64,000 bases of DNA from CAVONB01 sp963697205 (GTDB lineage: Bacteria > Pseudomonadota > Alphaproteobacteria > Rhizobiales > Hyphomicrobiaceae): contig CAVONB010000014.1 of NCBI GenBank assembly GCA_963697205.1, positions 1 to 64,000 of the forward strand. Direction: 5' to 3'. The notes beneath the pieces were generated by a model. It did not search any database and was not told where the DNA came from. It was given only the letters and a program-made list of their open reading frames with translations. Position numbers and translations under genes: made by a program. Below, in pieces: positions 25,419 through 34,577 of this stretch (its first letter is position 1; every line of letters starts with the position of its first letter).

Positions 25419-25876
25419 GTACCAATGATGCGATTGCTGGCGTTGACCCTCGGCCGTCAGGTCGTCGATGATCGACCGGCTCTCTGTATGCAACGCAGCA
25501 TGCAACGCAGCGAGCGATAGCAACGGCGGCGCCGACGCTACATGTCGGCTTTGCCACCAAGACCGTTTCGGTTCCGGCTGTTGCGGTGGGCCAGAGGATC
25601 GACGTGCCTCGCGGCTCATGGCGATGCACATGGAACTGCGCACCTATACACAAGCGGCTGTGGGGCGAGTGGAATTGACGAGGCAATCTTGCCCATCGAT
25701 GGTGTCCGGAGCTGAGTGTAGTTCGACCGTCGTGAACGTGGCGTAATCCGCGACCTGCGACCGGTGACCTTCGGGCTTACCATCCTGACGTCCGGTGCAC
25801 TCCGAAAGCCGACAATCGGTTCCTGTCGAGAATGACCCGACGTGTTGCCGCTCCGCATCAGGCCGCTGCGTGGCAA
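25419..25876. other. 458-bp stretch without a recognisable gene
   Basis: This lies between two converging genes. It has a 12-bp tandem duplication (ATGCAACGCAGC twice, about 25488-25511). Short frames on both strands lack ribosome-binding sites and any family likeness. It may be decayed DNA of the accessory patch. Confidence 0.4.
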
Positions 25877-26938
25877 TCACAGCTCGCCTTTCTTGGTCAG
25901 TACGGCCACGCCAGTGAAGTGCACGTTTTGCTGCGGATTGGCCGCGATACGGACGGCGCAGCGGGCGAAGAGCGCGTCAACCAACGCAACGCCGTCGCGT
26001 TCGGGATTTAGCGAGGCGATGATTGTCGGCGTATAGACGGCTCGCATCATGTTCGCCCAGTTCTGCCCGAGCTGTTGTGCATCCCCGGTCTCTTGGAACC
26101 CGAGCCAAAATAGGTCCGGTGCTTCGGTCACCTCAGCGTGATCCAGGCGCAGTCCTGCAAACTCCGCAGCCTCAACAAAGGGGGCTTCGATGTCGGCGAG
26201 TGAGCGCGGATTGGTCGGTATCGTGATGCGAAGCTGCTCCTCCTCCGATAGCATTCCGGCGGTCACCATGTCCTGGATCGACATCCATAGCTCTCCGCCG
26301 AGCCCTCGCCAGACGTCTCTGTCGGCCGGCTTGGCGACAAAGATGCTGATGAGCTTGCCGCCTTGACGCAGCTCAAGGGAGCGTGCGCGAAGAAAGCACC
26401 GCCAGTCCTCAGCGCTTTGCCTGGATACTGCTGCTCGCACTTCAGGAACCCCGCTCATGCTAGCGAAAACATGATCGGGTGCATCGGCCACCTTGCGACT
26501 CAGCCAGTGTAGCGTCCAGCTATTCCATCCCAAGTGAACGGATTCCGGTGGCAGCAGCGGCTCGAAATATGATCGACCGACCACGACCGGATAGACCGCA
26601 CGTTGACCGGCCATGTAGCTGTCGGACTTGGCGAGTGCCGTGAACAGCGAAGAGAAATCGTTGGCAGGAAGATCCGAGTGCACGACTTGAACGGGCCGTT
26701 CATGCCCGATCCGATCTCGCACGCTCTCGATGGCCATACGGATTGGTGTCATGGAGTTGCGGCCCTGCGATGAGCCGTAGTCTGCGATCAGCAACGGCTC
26801 GCTCCCGAGCGGAACGGATTGGATCATGCTTCTCCACAGCGGCAGCACGCGCTCGATGCCAGCGGCCTGCAAAGACGAATTGCGATTGTAGAACCCCCCA
26901 CCTTCCATCGCCGCAATCGCCGTTTGCCTACCAGTCAT
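25877..26938 (-). CDS. SABATH-family SAM-dependent carboxyl methyltransferase
   Basis: The 353-residue protein follows the plant-like SABATH layout: the N-terminal MEGGGFYNRNSSLQ (SAM and substrate site), LLIADYGSSQGRNS (SAM motif), HSDLPANDFSSLF, and SYFEPLLPPESVHLGWNSWTLHWLSR in place of the plant SFYGRLFP...SLHWLS block. Such enzymes methylate the carboxyl group of small acids (salicylate, indole-3-acetate, farnesoic acid). It is upstream in position to no biosynthetic partner, standing alone beside a Bug-type binding-protein gene. The acid substrate cannot be predicted. Confidence 0.8.
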   Translation of the reverse strand: MTGRQTAIAAMEGGGFYNRNSSLQAAGIERVLPLWRSMIQSVPLGSEPLLIADYGSSQGRNSMTPIRMAIESVRDRIGHERPVQVVHSDLPANDFSSLFTALAKSDSYMAGQRAVYPVVVGRSYFEPLLPPESVHLGWNSWTLHWLSRKVADAPDHVFASMSGVPEVRAAVSRQSAEDWRCFLRARSLELRQGGKLISIFVAKPADRDVWRGLGGELWMSIQDMVTAGMLSEEEQLRITIPTNPRSLADIEAPFVEAAEFAGLRLDHAEVTEAPDLFWLGFQETGDAQQLGQNWANMMRAVYTPTIIASLNPERDGVALVDALFARCAVRIAANPQQNVHFTGVAVLTKKGEL

Positions 26939-26998
26939 TTGAAAAGCGCTCCCAGGTCCGGGCTGTGCGTCGGCGGGGCAATTCGAGGCTCGTCATGA

Positions 26999-27970
26999 TC
27001 ACTCCACCTTGATTCCGGCGGCCTTGATGATCGGCCACCACTTTTCGATTTCGCCTTTGTGGAAGGCCGCCAACGCTTCGGGCGTCTGCTGCTCGCGCGG
27101 AAAGAACTCGATCCCAAGCGGCGCAAGTCTCGAGCGGACTGCCGGATCTGCCACAGCCTCGACAACCGCAGCGTTGAGCCTGTCGATGACCGACCTCGGC
27201 GTCCCCTTAGGCGCAAAGAGCGCCAGCCAGTTCGTAATGTGAAAGCCGGACAGGCCCGCCTCATCGACCGTCGGCACCTCAGGAGCTGCTGCAAGACGGC
27301 TCTTGGACGTCACAGCATAAGCCTTGATGCTGCCAGCTTGCACGTGCGGCAACGCGGTGCTGGCCACATCGATCATGAGGTCGATCTGTCCTGACAGCAA
27401 ATCCTGCAGTGCCAGTGGGCCGCCGCGATAGGGGACGAGCCCGAAGCGCGTCACTGTTTCCTTCTGGAACCGCAGGCCTGCGAGATGTTGTGGGGAGCCC
27501 CGGCCAGCAGTTCCGGCCGATGCCTTGCCCGGGTTCACCTTTAACCAGGCAATCAACGCTTTGAGGTCATTCGCGGGCGTCGCCTTTTTGGCGACGATCA
27601 GCAGCGGGCTCGTTGCGAGCAAAGCGATCGGCTCGAAGTCTTTGACCACATCATACTCGAGCGTCATCATCGCAGGATTGATTACGTGTGCCGGAAGACC
27701 TCCGATCCCGATGGTGTAACCGTCTCCGGCGGCTCGCGCGACGCGACCAGTGCCGATGCTGCCCGAGGCTCCCGTCACGTTCTCGATCACCAGTGGCTGG
27801 CCGAGTGCCTGGCGCATGCGCTCGGACAGGGCGCGCATGACCGTGTCCCCTGGCCCGCCCGCAGGGAATGGTCCGACGACAGTGATCGGACGCGAGGGGT
27901 AATTCTGCGCCGTCGCTGCCACGGTCGACACGGCGAGAGCGCAAGCCGCGACCAAGAGTTGCATTCTCAT
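26999..27970 (-). CDS. Bug-family (tripartite tricarboxylate) periplasmic binding protein
   Basis: The 323-residue protein has a cleavable signal peptide (LLVAACALAVSTVAATAQ) and the Bug/TctC pattern: NYPSRPITVVGPFPAGGPGDTVMRALSERMRQALGQPLVIENVTGASGSIGTGRVARAAGDGYT, with the IDLMID pocket loop later. It would bind a carboxylated ligand in the periplasm. No TctAB membrane genes are adjacent, as is common in Bug-rich genomes. The divergent LysR gene is broken, so regulation may be lost. Confidence 0.87.
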   Translation of the reverse strand: MRMQLLVAACALAVSTVAATAQNYPSRPITVVGPFPAGGPGDTVMRALSERMRQALGQPLVIENVTGASGSIGTGRVARAAGDGYTIGIGGLPAHVINPAMMTLEYDVVKDFEPIALLATSPLLIVAKKATPANDLKALIAWLKVNPGKASAGTAGRGSPQHLAGLRFQKETVTRFGLVPYRGGPLALQDLLSGQIDLMIDVASTALPHVQAGSIKAYAVTSKSRLAAAPEVPTVDEAGLSGFHITNWLALFAPKGTPRSVIDRLNAAVVEAVADPAVRSRLAPLGIEFFPREQQTPEALAAFHKGEIEKWWPIIKAAGIKVE

Positions 27971-28088
27971 CTGACGTGCTCCCGTGGTTGGGCGACGTGG
28001 CGAGAAGTTGGTTGAAGTCTGCAGCAGCGTAGGTAAGTTGAAAAGTTCTTAAATCCGACGTTTTAGTAGCCATTCAGGTACGGAACCC

Positions 28089-29018
28089 ATGCAATGGTCT
28101 GATCGCATCGGCCGGCGCCTAAAGCTGCGGGATCTCCATGTCTTCATGGCGGTCGCTGATCGGCAGAACATGGCGAAGGCGGCCGAGAGTTTGTCGATTT
28201 CTCGCCCTGTCGTCTCAAAGACGATCGCGGAGCTGGAGGCCACGCTCGGCGCTCGCCTGCTCGATCGGCACAAGAAGGGTGTCGAGATCACACCGAGCGG
28301 TCGTGCTTTACTCAAGTGGAGCCTCGCGGCGTTCGACGACCTGCGGCAGAGCGTCAACGAAATTGAGCACCTCAGCGATCCCGCGACAGGCGAACTTCGT
28401 GTCGGGTGCTCCGACGCAGTGTTGGTGGGTCTTCTGCCGACCATCATCGAGCGACTGCATCGCCGCTATCCGAAGCTCACGTTCCACGTCGCGTCGGCTC
28501 CCAGCGGCGAGCGATTGTTCCGCCTGCTGCGTGGTCGGGATATCGACCTTGCCTTGGGACGCGTGACATTGCCGATGCCAGAAGCCGACATCACGGTCGG
28601 CGCACTTCTCGACGAACGACCCGTGGTTGTCGCGGGAGCCAGGAGTTGATGGCTCAAGCGTCAACGTGTCCCGCTCAGGGAACTGATCGATGAGCCGTGG
28701 GTGCTCTTTGACCCCGATAGTGCGGCGGCGGCGATGCACGCGAAGCTCTTTCGACAATGCGGCCTCGAGCTGCCGCGTGCCCGCGTGACATGCGATTTAG
28801 TTCATTTCGCCGCCACGCTCGCCGCGACCGGGCGCTTTCTCACCATCATTCCCGCATCGGCATTGCGTCTTGGGGCCGCCCGCCTCGGGGTGAAGGCTCT
28901 GCCCATCGATTTACCGGCAGCTCCCAGGTCCCTAGCAATCGTAACTTTGAAGGGCAGATCAATCAGTCCCGTCGCCGAGCACTTCATCGGTTGCGCGAGA
29001 GAGGTCATGGGACAGTAG
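28089..29018 (+). pseudogene. LysR-family regulator interrupted by one in-frame TGA
   Basis: The frame codes an N-terminal HTH (DLHVFMAVADRQNMAKAAESLSISRPVVSKTIAELE) and the first half of the ligand domain up to VVVAGARS, then TGA at 28647-28649. The same frame continues as WLKRQRVPLRELIDEPWVLF through a complete LysR C-terminus to a stop at 29016-29018. A CGA-to-TGA change explains it. It diverges from the Bug-type gene, its probable former target. It could also be a base-calling error; the rest of the frame shows no decay. Confidence 0.82.
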
Positions 29019-29310
29019 TCAATCGCTGAGACCCCAGCCTCGGCTGTGCCTAATGCGCCACCCGTTCACTGCTCAATTCGTTGGCAAATTCTTCCGGTTA
29101 TGGCCCATGACGACACGACGCCAGAAGCCTGCGTCCGGTGTACCCAGTTAGCCGACGGTCTTGCGGAATTTCCCGCCCCTGCTCCCTCGGACGATGCGAT
29201 GTCAGCTGTCTGGGGCACGGCGGTCAAGGGCGGGACGCTCCAGCGCCGGTGTCTGGCAGCAGGCGGCGACGACGGCTTTCTCCGCAAACCAGCTAAAACG
29301 CGGGCGAGGC

Positions 29311-29388
29311 TGGGGACACCCACCATTTTCCCGGCCAAGGCATGCCTTACAACACCAGCGGCGAAGCGGAAAATGGTGGGTGTCCCCA
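29311..29388. repeat. hairpin element with perfect 21-bp inverted repeat
   Basis: The arm at 29311-29331 (starting TGGGGACACCCACC) is perfectly complementary to 29368-29388, with a 36-nt loop. Two relatives occur at 56222 and 58041. No gene was recognised in 29019-29397. It sits 9 bp beyond the stop of the alcohol dehydrogenase gene, so it may also end transcription. Confidence 0.75.
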
Positions 29389-29397
29389 ACCAGAGCA

Positions 29398-30510
29398 TCA
29401 ATGCCTATGCCGCAACAGCGGCTTGATCGTCTTGCCGGCGATGGCGTCGGCGGCGGCCTGGTTAATGTCGTCGATCGCGTAATGCGTGACGAGGCGCTCG
29501 ATCGGCATGCGGCCGGCCTGCATGTGCGTGATCATCTCCGGGATGAACGTCTCCGGCAGGCTCTCGCCCTGCATCACGCCGCGCACCGTGCGCCCGTTCT
29601 GCAGGTAGGGCATCTCGAAGGAGGCTTCCGTGCCGTTCCTCGCGCTGCCGACGAGGATGCACTCGCCCGCCGGCATCAGGCAGTCGATCGCCTCGCGCAG
29701 CACGTTGGGCAGCGCCGACGTCTCCAGCGTGTAGCGCACGCCCGCCTTGCCCGCGATCTTGCGGATATCCTCGACCACGCTCGCCTTGTCCGTGTGATTG
29801 ATCGTGTGGGTCGCGCCGATGGACTTGGCGAGTTGCAGCCGGTTCTCATGCACGTCGACGGCGATGATCGGGTCGCAGCCCCTGATCTTCGCGCCCATCA
29901 TGCCGGCGAGCCCGACGCCGCCGACGCCGAACACGACGAAGGCCTCGCCCGCGCGCGGCTTCATCGCGTTGAGCACCGCGCCGGCGCCCGTGTTGACGCC
30001 GCAGGCCAGCGCGCCCAGCAGCTCGATGGGTGCTGCCTTGTCGACCTTGATCGCCCACCGCTCGTTGGCGATGGCGTAGTTGCCGAACGACGACTGCTGA
30101 AAGAACGCCGAATAGACGGTCGTGCCGTCCTTGCGCTTCATCAGCGTCGAGCCGTCCTGGCGCACGCCGGTCAGCTTGAGCTTGCTCGCATCCAGGCAAT
30201 AGGTCTGCTTCTCGTGCCGGCAGTTCGGGCACACGCCGCACCAGGGAAAGCACATCACGACGTGGTCGCCGACCTTGAGCCGCGTGACCTTCGCGCCGAC
30301 CGCCTCGACGATGCCGGCGCCTTCATGGCCGTAGACACCGGGGTAGGGCAGGTTCGGGAAATAGCCGTCGCGCGCGTGCACGTCCGTCTGGCAGATGCCC
30401 GAGCCGATCACCTTGACCAGCACCTCGTCGTCGCGCGGATCATCGAGGATCAGGTCCTCCATCGTCCATTTGCCGAACTTCTCGTTACATACGGCGGCGC
30501 GGATCTGCAT
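29398..30510 (-). CDS. zinc-dependent alcohol dehydrogenase (MDR family)
   Basis: The 370-residue protein has catalytic zinc ligands in GSGICQTDVH (Cys40) and GHEGAGIVEAVG (His62, Glu63), a structural zinc site CGVCPNCRHEKQTYC and the NAD motif FGVGGVGLAGMMGAK. It is closest in layout to class III-like aryl or long-chain alcohol dehydrogenases that oxidise an alcohol to an aldehyde with NAD. ATG 30510 is followed by the expected MQIRAAV start. It stands alone, with a hairpin element right after its stop. Confidence 0.87.
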   Translation of the reverse strand: MQIRAAVCNEKFGKWTMEDLILDDPRDDEVLVKVIGSGICQTDVHARDGYFPNLPYPGVYGHEGAGIVEAVGAKVTRLKVGDHVVMCFPWCGVCPNCRHEKQTYCLDASKLKLTGVRQDGSTLMKRKDGTTVYSAFFQQSSFGNYAIANERWAIKVDKAAPIELLGALACGVNTGAGAVLNAMKPRAGEAFVVFGVGGVGLAGMMGAKIRGCDPIIAVDVHENRLQLAKSIGATHTINHTDKASVVEDIRKIAGKAGVRYTLETSALPNVLREAIDCLMPAGECILVGSARNGTEASFEMPYLQNGRTVRGVMQGESLPETFIPEMITHMQAGRMPIERLVTHYAIDDINQAAADAIAGKTIKPLLRHRH

Positions 30511-30798
30511 CGGTCGTTTCCCCTGATCGTGCGTTTTGAGGCTGGCGGTGACGCCGTCATGGCATCAGCCCTCAGCCACACGCAGGCTAAGCGCGACGGG
30601 CTACAGCCGCAACGGGCCAGGCGGCTGGCCGGGCGGACGGCCATCCCGGCCTTGCCTTGGCCGTGCCCCTCGGCGCAAGCTCTCCCCGCGGCGGTTCCTC
30701 GGACCGCCTTGAGCCCCTATATCTTGGCACACGACAAGGCTCCGGCACCCGGCCGGCGCATCGCGCCGCGCCGCGGCGGCAAGGAGACAGACGACGCC

Positions 30799-31842
30799 AT
30801 GAAATTCGGCCCGTTCCCGATCGACGACGCGGAAGGCCTGATCCTCGCGCACTCGCTCAAGAGCACGCGCGGCATGATCAAGAAGGGCAGCGTTCTGACC
30901 AAGGACGACGTCGCCACGCTGAAGTCGGCCGGCCGCACGTCGATCATCGGCGCGCGCCTGGAGCCGGGCGACGTGCCCGAGGACGCCGCCGCCGAGCGCG
31001 TCGCCCGCGCCCTGTGCGGCGCCAACCTGCGGCAGGCCGACGCCTTCACCGGGCGCGTCAACCTGTTCGCTCAAGCCGACGGCGTCGTCGTCGTCGACCG
31101 AGAACGGCTGCTCGCGATGAACCGCCTCGACGAGGGCCTGACCGTGGCGACACTGCAGCCCTATGACCGCGTCGCCGCCGGCGACATGGTCGCCACGATC
31201 AAGATCATACCCTTCGCCGTACCCGAGCGCGCGGTCGCCGAAGCCGAGAAGCTCGCAAGCGGCGGGCACATCTCGCTCGCCCCGTTCCAGCCGAAGTCCG
31301 CGGGCCTCATCCTGACACAACTGCCGCAAACCAAGGCGAGCGTCCTGAAGAAGCGCGAACAGGTGATGGCCAACCGCCTCGAGGGGGCAGGCTCGCGCCT
31401 CGCCGCCGTCGAGACCGTGCCCCACGACACCGCCGCCGTCGCCGCCGCCGTCGCGCGCATGAAGGCGGCCGGCCTCGACCCGATCCTCGTCTTCGCCGCC
31501 TCCGCCATTACCGACCGCTGCGACGTCATCCCCGCCGCGCTGGACGAGGCCGGCGGCACGGTGATCCACATGGGTATGCCCGTCGATCCCGGCAATCTGC
31601 TGATGATGGGCCGCCTTGACGACGCCGACGTGATCGGCGTGCCCAGTTGCGCGGGCTCCCCCAAGCTCAACGGCTTCGACTGGGTGCTGGAGCGTCGCCT
31701 CGCCGGCCTGCCCGTCGGCCGCGAGGAGATCGCGTCGATGAGCCTCGGAGGACTGTTGAAGGAGATCTTCACGCGTCCACAGCCGCGTCAGGGCGGCGAG
31801 CCGGCCGAAACCGAGGCCGACACAGACACCCACACCGACTGA
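30799..31842 (+). CDS. molybdopterin-binding (MoCF/MoeA-like) domain protein
   Basis: The 347-residue protein begins MKFGPFPIDDAEGLILAHSL, the pattern of the molybdopterin-binding proteins that accompany MobA-type enzymes. A Mog/MoaB-like C-terminal domain follows with VFAASAITDRCDVIPAAL, GMPVDPGNLLMMG and DVIGVPSCAGSPKLNGFDWVLERRLAG. It likely acts in molybdenum cofactor handling. The ATG at 30799 has AAGGAGAC 8-15 bp upstream. The frame is open much farther upstream, but without coding likeness. The usual MobA-like partner is not next to it. Confidence 0.8.
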   Translation: MKFGPFPIDDAEGLILAHSLKSTRGMIKKGSVLTKDDVATLKSAGRTSIIGARLEPGDVPEDAAAERVARALCGANLRQADAFTGRVNLFAQADGVVVVDRERLLAMNRLDEGLTVATLQPYDRVAAGDMVATIKIIPFAVPERAVAEAEKLASGGHISLAPFQPKSAGLILTQLPQTKASVLKKREQVMANRLEGAGSRLAAVETVPHDTAAVAAAVARMKAAGLDPILVFAASAITDRCDVIPAALDEAGGTVIHMGMPVDPGNLLMMGRLDDADVIGVPSCAGSPKLNGFDWVLERRLAGLPVGREEIASMSLGGLLKEIFTRPQPRQGGEPAETEADTDTHTD

Positions 31843-31875
31843 GACGTCACCCGCACGGCAGGCAACGGCGCCGCC

Positions 31876-34380
31876 TCAGGTGACACCTATTCCCGTTGTT
31901 TCCCCCTTCGCGCGGCGATGCAGCACGACCGCCACCACGAACAGGATGGCACCGACGACGTAGGTCTCCACCAGCAGGTTCGTCGTGATCCCGGTCACCC
32001 AGTTGATCAACCTGTCGATCGGCGCCAGCATGATCGCCGCCGAAAGCCCGAGCAACGTTCGAACGAGGCTGCTGACGGGGCGTGGCCCGAGCCCTTCCAG
32101 GAACGTCGCCCAGGCGACGACACCGGCGATGCTGGCAGCCAGCGTGATGGAGTAGTCGACCGTCGTGCCGCCGACCAGGATCGGCGTGTAGACGAATAGC
32201 AGCGGCGTGATGAAGATCATCGACGACAGCCGCACCGCCTCGTTACCCGTTTTCACCGGATCGGATTTTGCGATCGCACTCGCCGCGTACGCCGCAAGCG
32301 CCACAGGTGGCGTCACGCCGCTGACCACGGCGACCCAGTAGCTGATCATGTGCGCCGACATCGCCGGCACGCCGAGCTGCGCCAGCGCGCCGACAGAGAA
32401 CACCGCCAGAATCACGTAGGCCGCCGTCACGGGAAGCCCCATGCCGATGATGTAGCCCGTCACGATCACCCAGAAGATCGTCAGCGGCAGGAAACCGAAG
32501 GAAAGCTCCACCAGCAGGATCGAAACGCGTCCCGGCAAATCGCTCTGCGTCGCGCTCGACAGCAGGATGCCCAGCACGCCGGCGATACAGCCGATCGTCA
32601 GCACGTTGCGCGCGCCCGCTTCGAGCGATTCCCAGATGTTCTTGCCGATCTCCACGACAGCGCGCGACAAGCAGGCCGGCGCGCCGTTCGAGACGTGCGT
32701 CTCCACGACCTCGTTGGGCAGTCCCGTCGCCGGCAGGGCCGTCATCTCGGCCTTGCCGCCCGCGAAGATGATCTCGATCATCTTCAGCACGATGAAGGTA
32801 CCGAACAGCCAGAACAGCGAATCCCCGAGCGTCACACGGCCGAAATCGCTGGCCGGCCAGTTGAACGGCGCGCCGACCTGCGTCCCGAACATATAGACGA
32901 AGGCCGCCATCAGCACCGACAGCCCCAGGTACGGCAGCCAGCTCTTCTGCGACCAGGGCGTCTCGACCGCCACGAGGATGTCGATCACCCTGAGAATGAT
33001 GATGAACACGATGCACTTCGCCGCCGCCAGGAACGGCGAATCGCCCGCGATCAGCAGCCACACCATGATGGGAATGGGCAGCAGCAGATGCAGTCGCGGC
33101 AACACGCGGGCCCACGCCGGCAGTTCTTCGACCGGCACGCCGGTGAGCCCGTAGCGGGCCGCGCGCAGATACACGATCAGCCCGACGGACAGGTAGTAGA
33201 GAAGCGCCGGCGCGACCGCGAGCTTCATCACCTCGAAGTAGCTGGTCTCCGTCAACTCCGCGAGCAGGAAGGCGCCCGCGCCCATGATCGGCGGCATGTA
33301 GGCGCCACCCGTGGAGGCGGAGGCTTCGACCGCGCCCGCGAAGGCCGGCGAGTATCCGACGCGCCGCATCAGTGGGATCGTGAAAGTGCCCGTCGTCACC
33401 ACGTTGGCGACTCCGCTGCCCGAGATCATGCCGAACAGTCCGCTCGACGTCACCGCGGCAAGGCCCGGTCCGCCCGTGAACTTGCCCGTCAGCCGGTAGG
33501 CCGCGTCGATGATCAGCGAGCCCAGTCCGGTCTTCTCCAGGAACGCGCCGAGCACGACGAAGATAACGATGTACGTGGCGAAGACCTGGAGGATGAGGCC
33601 TGTGATGCCGTCCACGCCGAGCATCAGGAATTCCATCACCCGGTCGAGCGGATAGCCCAGATGCTTCAGGAGTCCCGGTGCGTTCTGCGCGATCGGCTCG
33701 AACGAGTAGACGAAGAACAAGATGCCGATCAGCGGGATGATCGGTCCGACGATCCGTCGCGCGATGTCGAAGCTTGTCGTCACCAGGATCGCCGAGAACA
33801 CGACGACCAGGACAGGCACCGGCCCGCCGACGTTCTCCGTCAGCTCCGTGCGCGAATTGACCCACCACACGATCGCCACCACCGAGCCGACGAGGTAGAG
33901 CAGATCCGAAAGGCTGATCCGATGACCGGTGCGCGTTTTCCAGCCTTCGACGATATAGAGCAGCACACCCGCCGCCGCGCCCCCCGCCGCCACCAGCCAG
34001 ACCGTTGGCGAGACGAACTGGCGCCACAGCTCGTGGCCACCGCTCGCGAACCAGTAGGCCCACACCGCGAACGCAGCCGAGATCATCGCCGTGTCGACAA
34101 GAATGAAGAACTCGTCGAGCCAGACGAAGTCGGCGCCGAACGGCTTGCTCCGGCTTCGGTAGATCAGGATCGACAGCACGATCACGCCGAGCATGAACGT
34201 GCCCTTGAACACCTCGGAGACCGGCGGCCCGAAGAACGCGACGTAGATGAAAAACAGCGAAAAAGCGACCGAGACGAGCGAGACGGCCGCCCTCAACAGA
34301 CCCTCGAGCTTGCGCGGCACGACGAACTCGTCGCTGATCAGACCGATTTTCAGCAGAACGCCGACAAGCCCGCGACCCAT
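31876..34380 (-). CDS. TRAP transporter permease, fused small and large (DctQM-type) subunits, TAXI class
   Basis: The 834-residue polytopic protein joins a four-helix DctQ-like part (about residues 25-200) to a DctM-like part with repeated hydrophobic helices. It has the TRAP signatures GGPGLAAVTSSGLFGMISGSGVANVVTTGTFTIPLMRRVGYSPAFAGAVEASASTGGAYMPPIMGAGAF. It imports an organic acid or similar solute using the sodium or proton gradient, with the TAXI binding protein encoded just upstream. Start at ATG 34380. Confidence 0.92.
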   Translation of the reverse strand: MGRGLVGVLLKIGLISDEFVVPRKLEGLLRAAVSLVSVAFSLFFIYVAFFGPPVSEVFKGTFMLGVIVLSILIYRSRSKPFGADFVWLDEFFILVDTAMISAAFAVWAYWFASGGHELWRQFVSPTVWLVAAGGAAAGVLLYIVEGWKTRTGHRISLSDLLYLVGSVVAIVWWVNSRTELTENVGGPVPVLVVVFSAILVTTSFDIARRIVGPIIPLIGILFFVYSFEPIAQNAPGLLKHLGYPLDRVMEFLMLGVDGITGLILQVFATYIVIFVVLGAFLEKTGLGSLIIDAAYRLTGKFTGGPGLAAVTSSGLFGMISGSGVANVVTTGTFTIPLMRRVGYSPAFAGAVEASASTGGAYMPPIMGAGAFLLAELTETSYFEVMKLAVAPALLYYLSVGLIVYLRAARYGLTGVPVEELPAWARVLPRLHLLLPIPIMVWLLIAGDSPFLAAAKCIVFIIILRVIDILVAVETPWSQKSWLPYLGLSVLMAAFVYMFGTQVGAPFNWPASDFGRVTLGDSLFWLFGTFIVLKMIEIIFAGGKAEMTALPATGLPNEVVETHVSNGAPACLSRAVVEIGKNIWESLEAGARNVLTIGCIAGVLGILLSSATQSDLPGRVSILLVELSFGFLPLTIFWVIVTGYIIGMGLPVTAAYVILAVFSVGALAQLGVPAMSAHMISYWVAVVSGVTPPVALAAYAASAIAKSDPVKTGNEAVRLSSMIFITPLLFVYTPILVGGTTVDYSITLAASIAGVVAWATFLEGLGPRPVSSLVRTLLGLSAAIMLAPIDRLINWVTGITTNLLVETYVVGAILFVVAVVLHRRAKGETTGIGVT

Positions 34381-34533
34381 GCGCGATCACTCCGTAAGAC
34401 TGATGAGCCAGATTGGGTTGCCGCGGCGCCCATGAGGGGATCCCTCTCCCCGCGCCACCTGCCGGCTCTGCCGGGCCGATTGGTGGCACGATTGGCGGCA
34501 CACCGTCCGCCGTTGGGCGGAACCGGAAAGAGA

Positions 34534-34556
34534 GCGGCGGCCTCCACGGCCGCCGC
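34534..34556 (-). terminator. GC hairpin between the TAXI binding-protein and permease genes
   Basis: A 9-bp GCGGCGGCC/GGCCGCCGC stem with a 5-nt loop lies 21 bp after the binding-protein stop and about 150 bp before the permease start. There is no T-tract. Such stems often stabilise the upstream mRNA or partly stop transcription, giving more binding protein than permease. Confidence 0.5.
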
Positions 34557-34577
34557 CCCCGCCTGTTGTGCAGGTCT

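Noticed and set aside
25616..25876. 86-codon minus-strand frame between the SEC-C and SABATH genes
   Set aside because: Composition resembles random translation and no ribosome-binding site is present.
28647..28649. Programmed readthrough or selenocysteine at the LysR TGA
   Set aside because: No SECIS-like stem was noticed after the codon and LysR proteins have no selenocysteine members; a point mutation is simpler.
29046..29426. Small ORFs around the hairpin at 29311
   Set aside because: They read through a perfect inverted repeat in both directions and show no ribosome-binding site or family.
29161..30798. Long plus-strand extension upstream of the molybdopterin-binding protein
   Set aside because: It is antisense to the alcohol dehydrogenase and has no likeness; the family start is the ATG at 30799.
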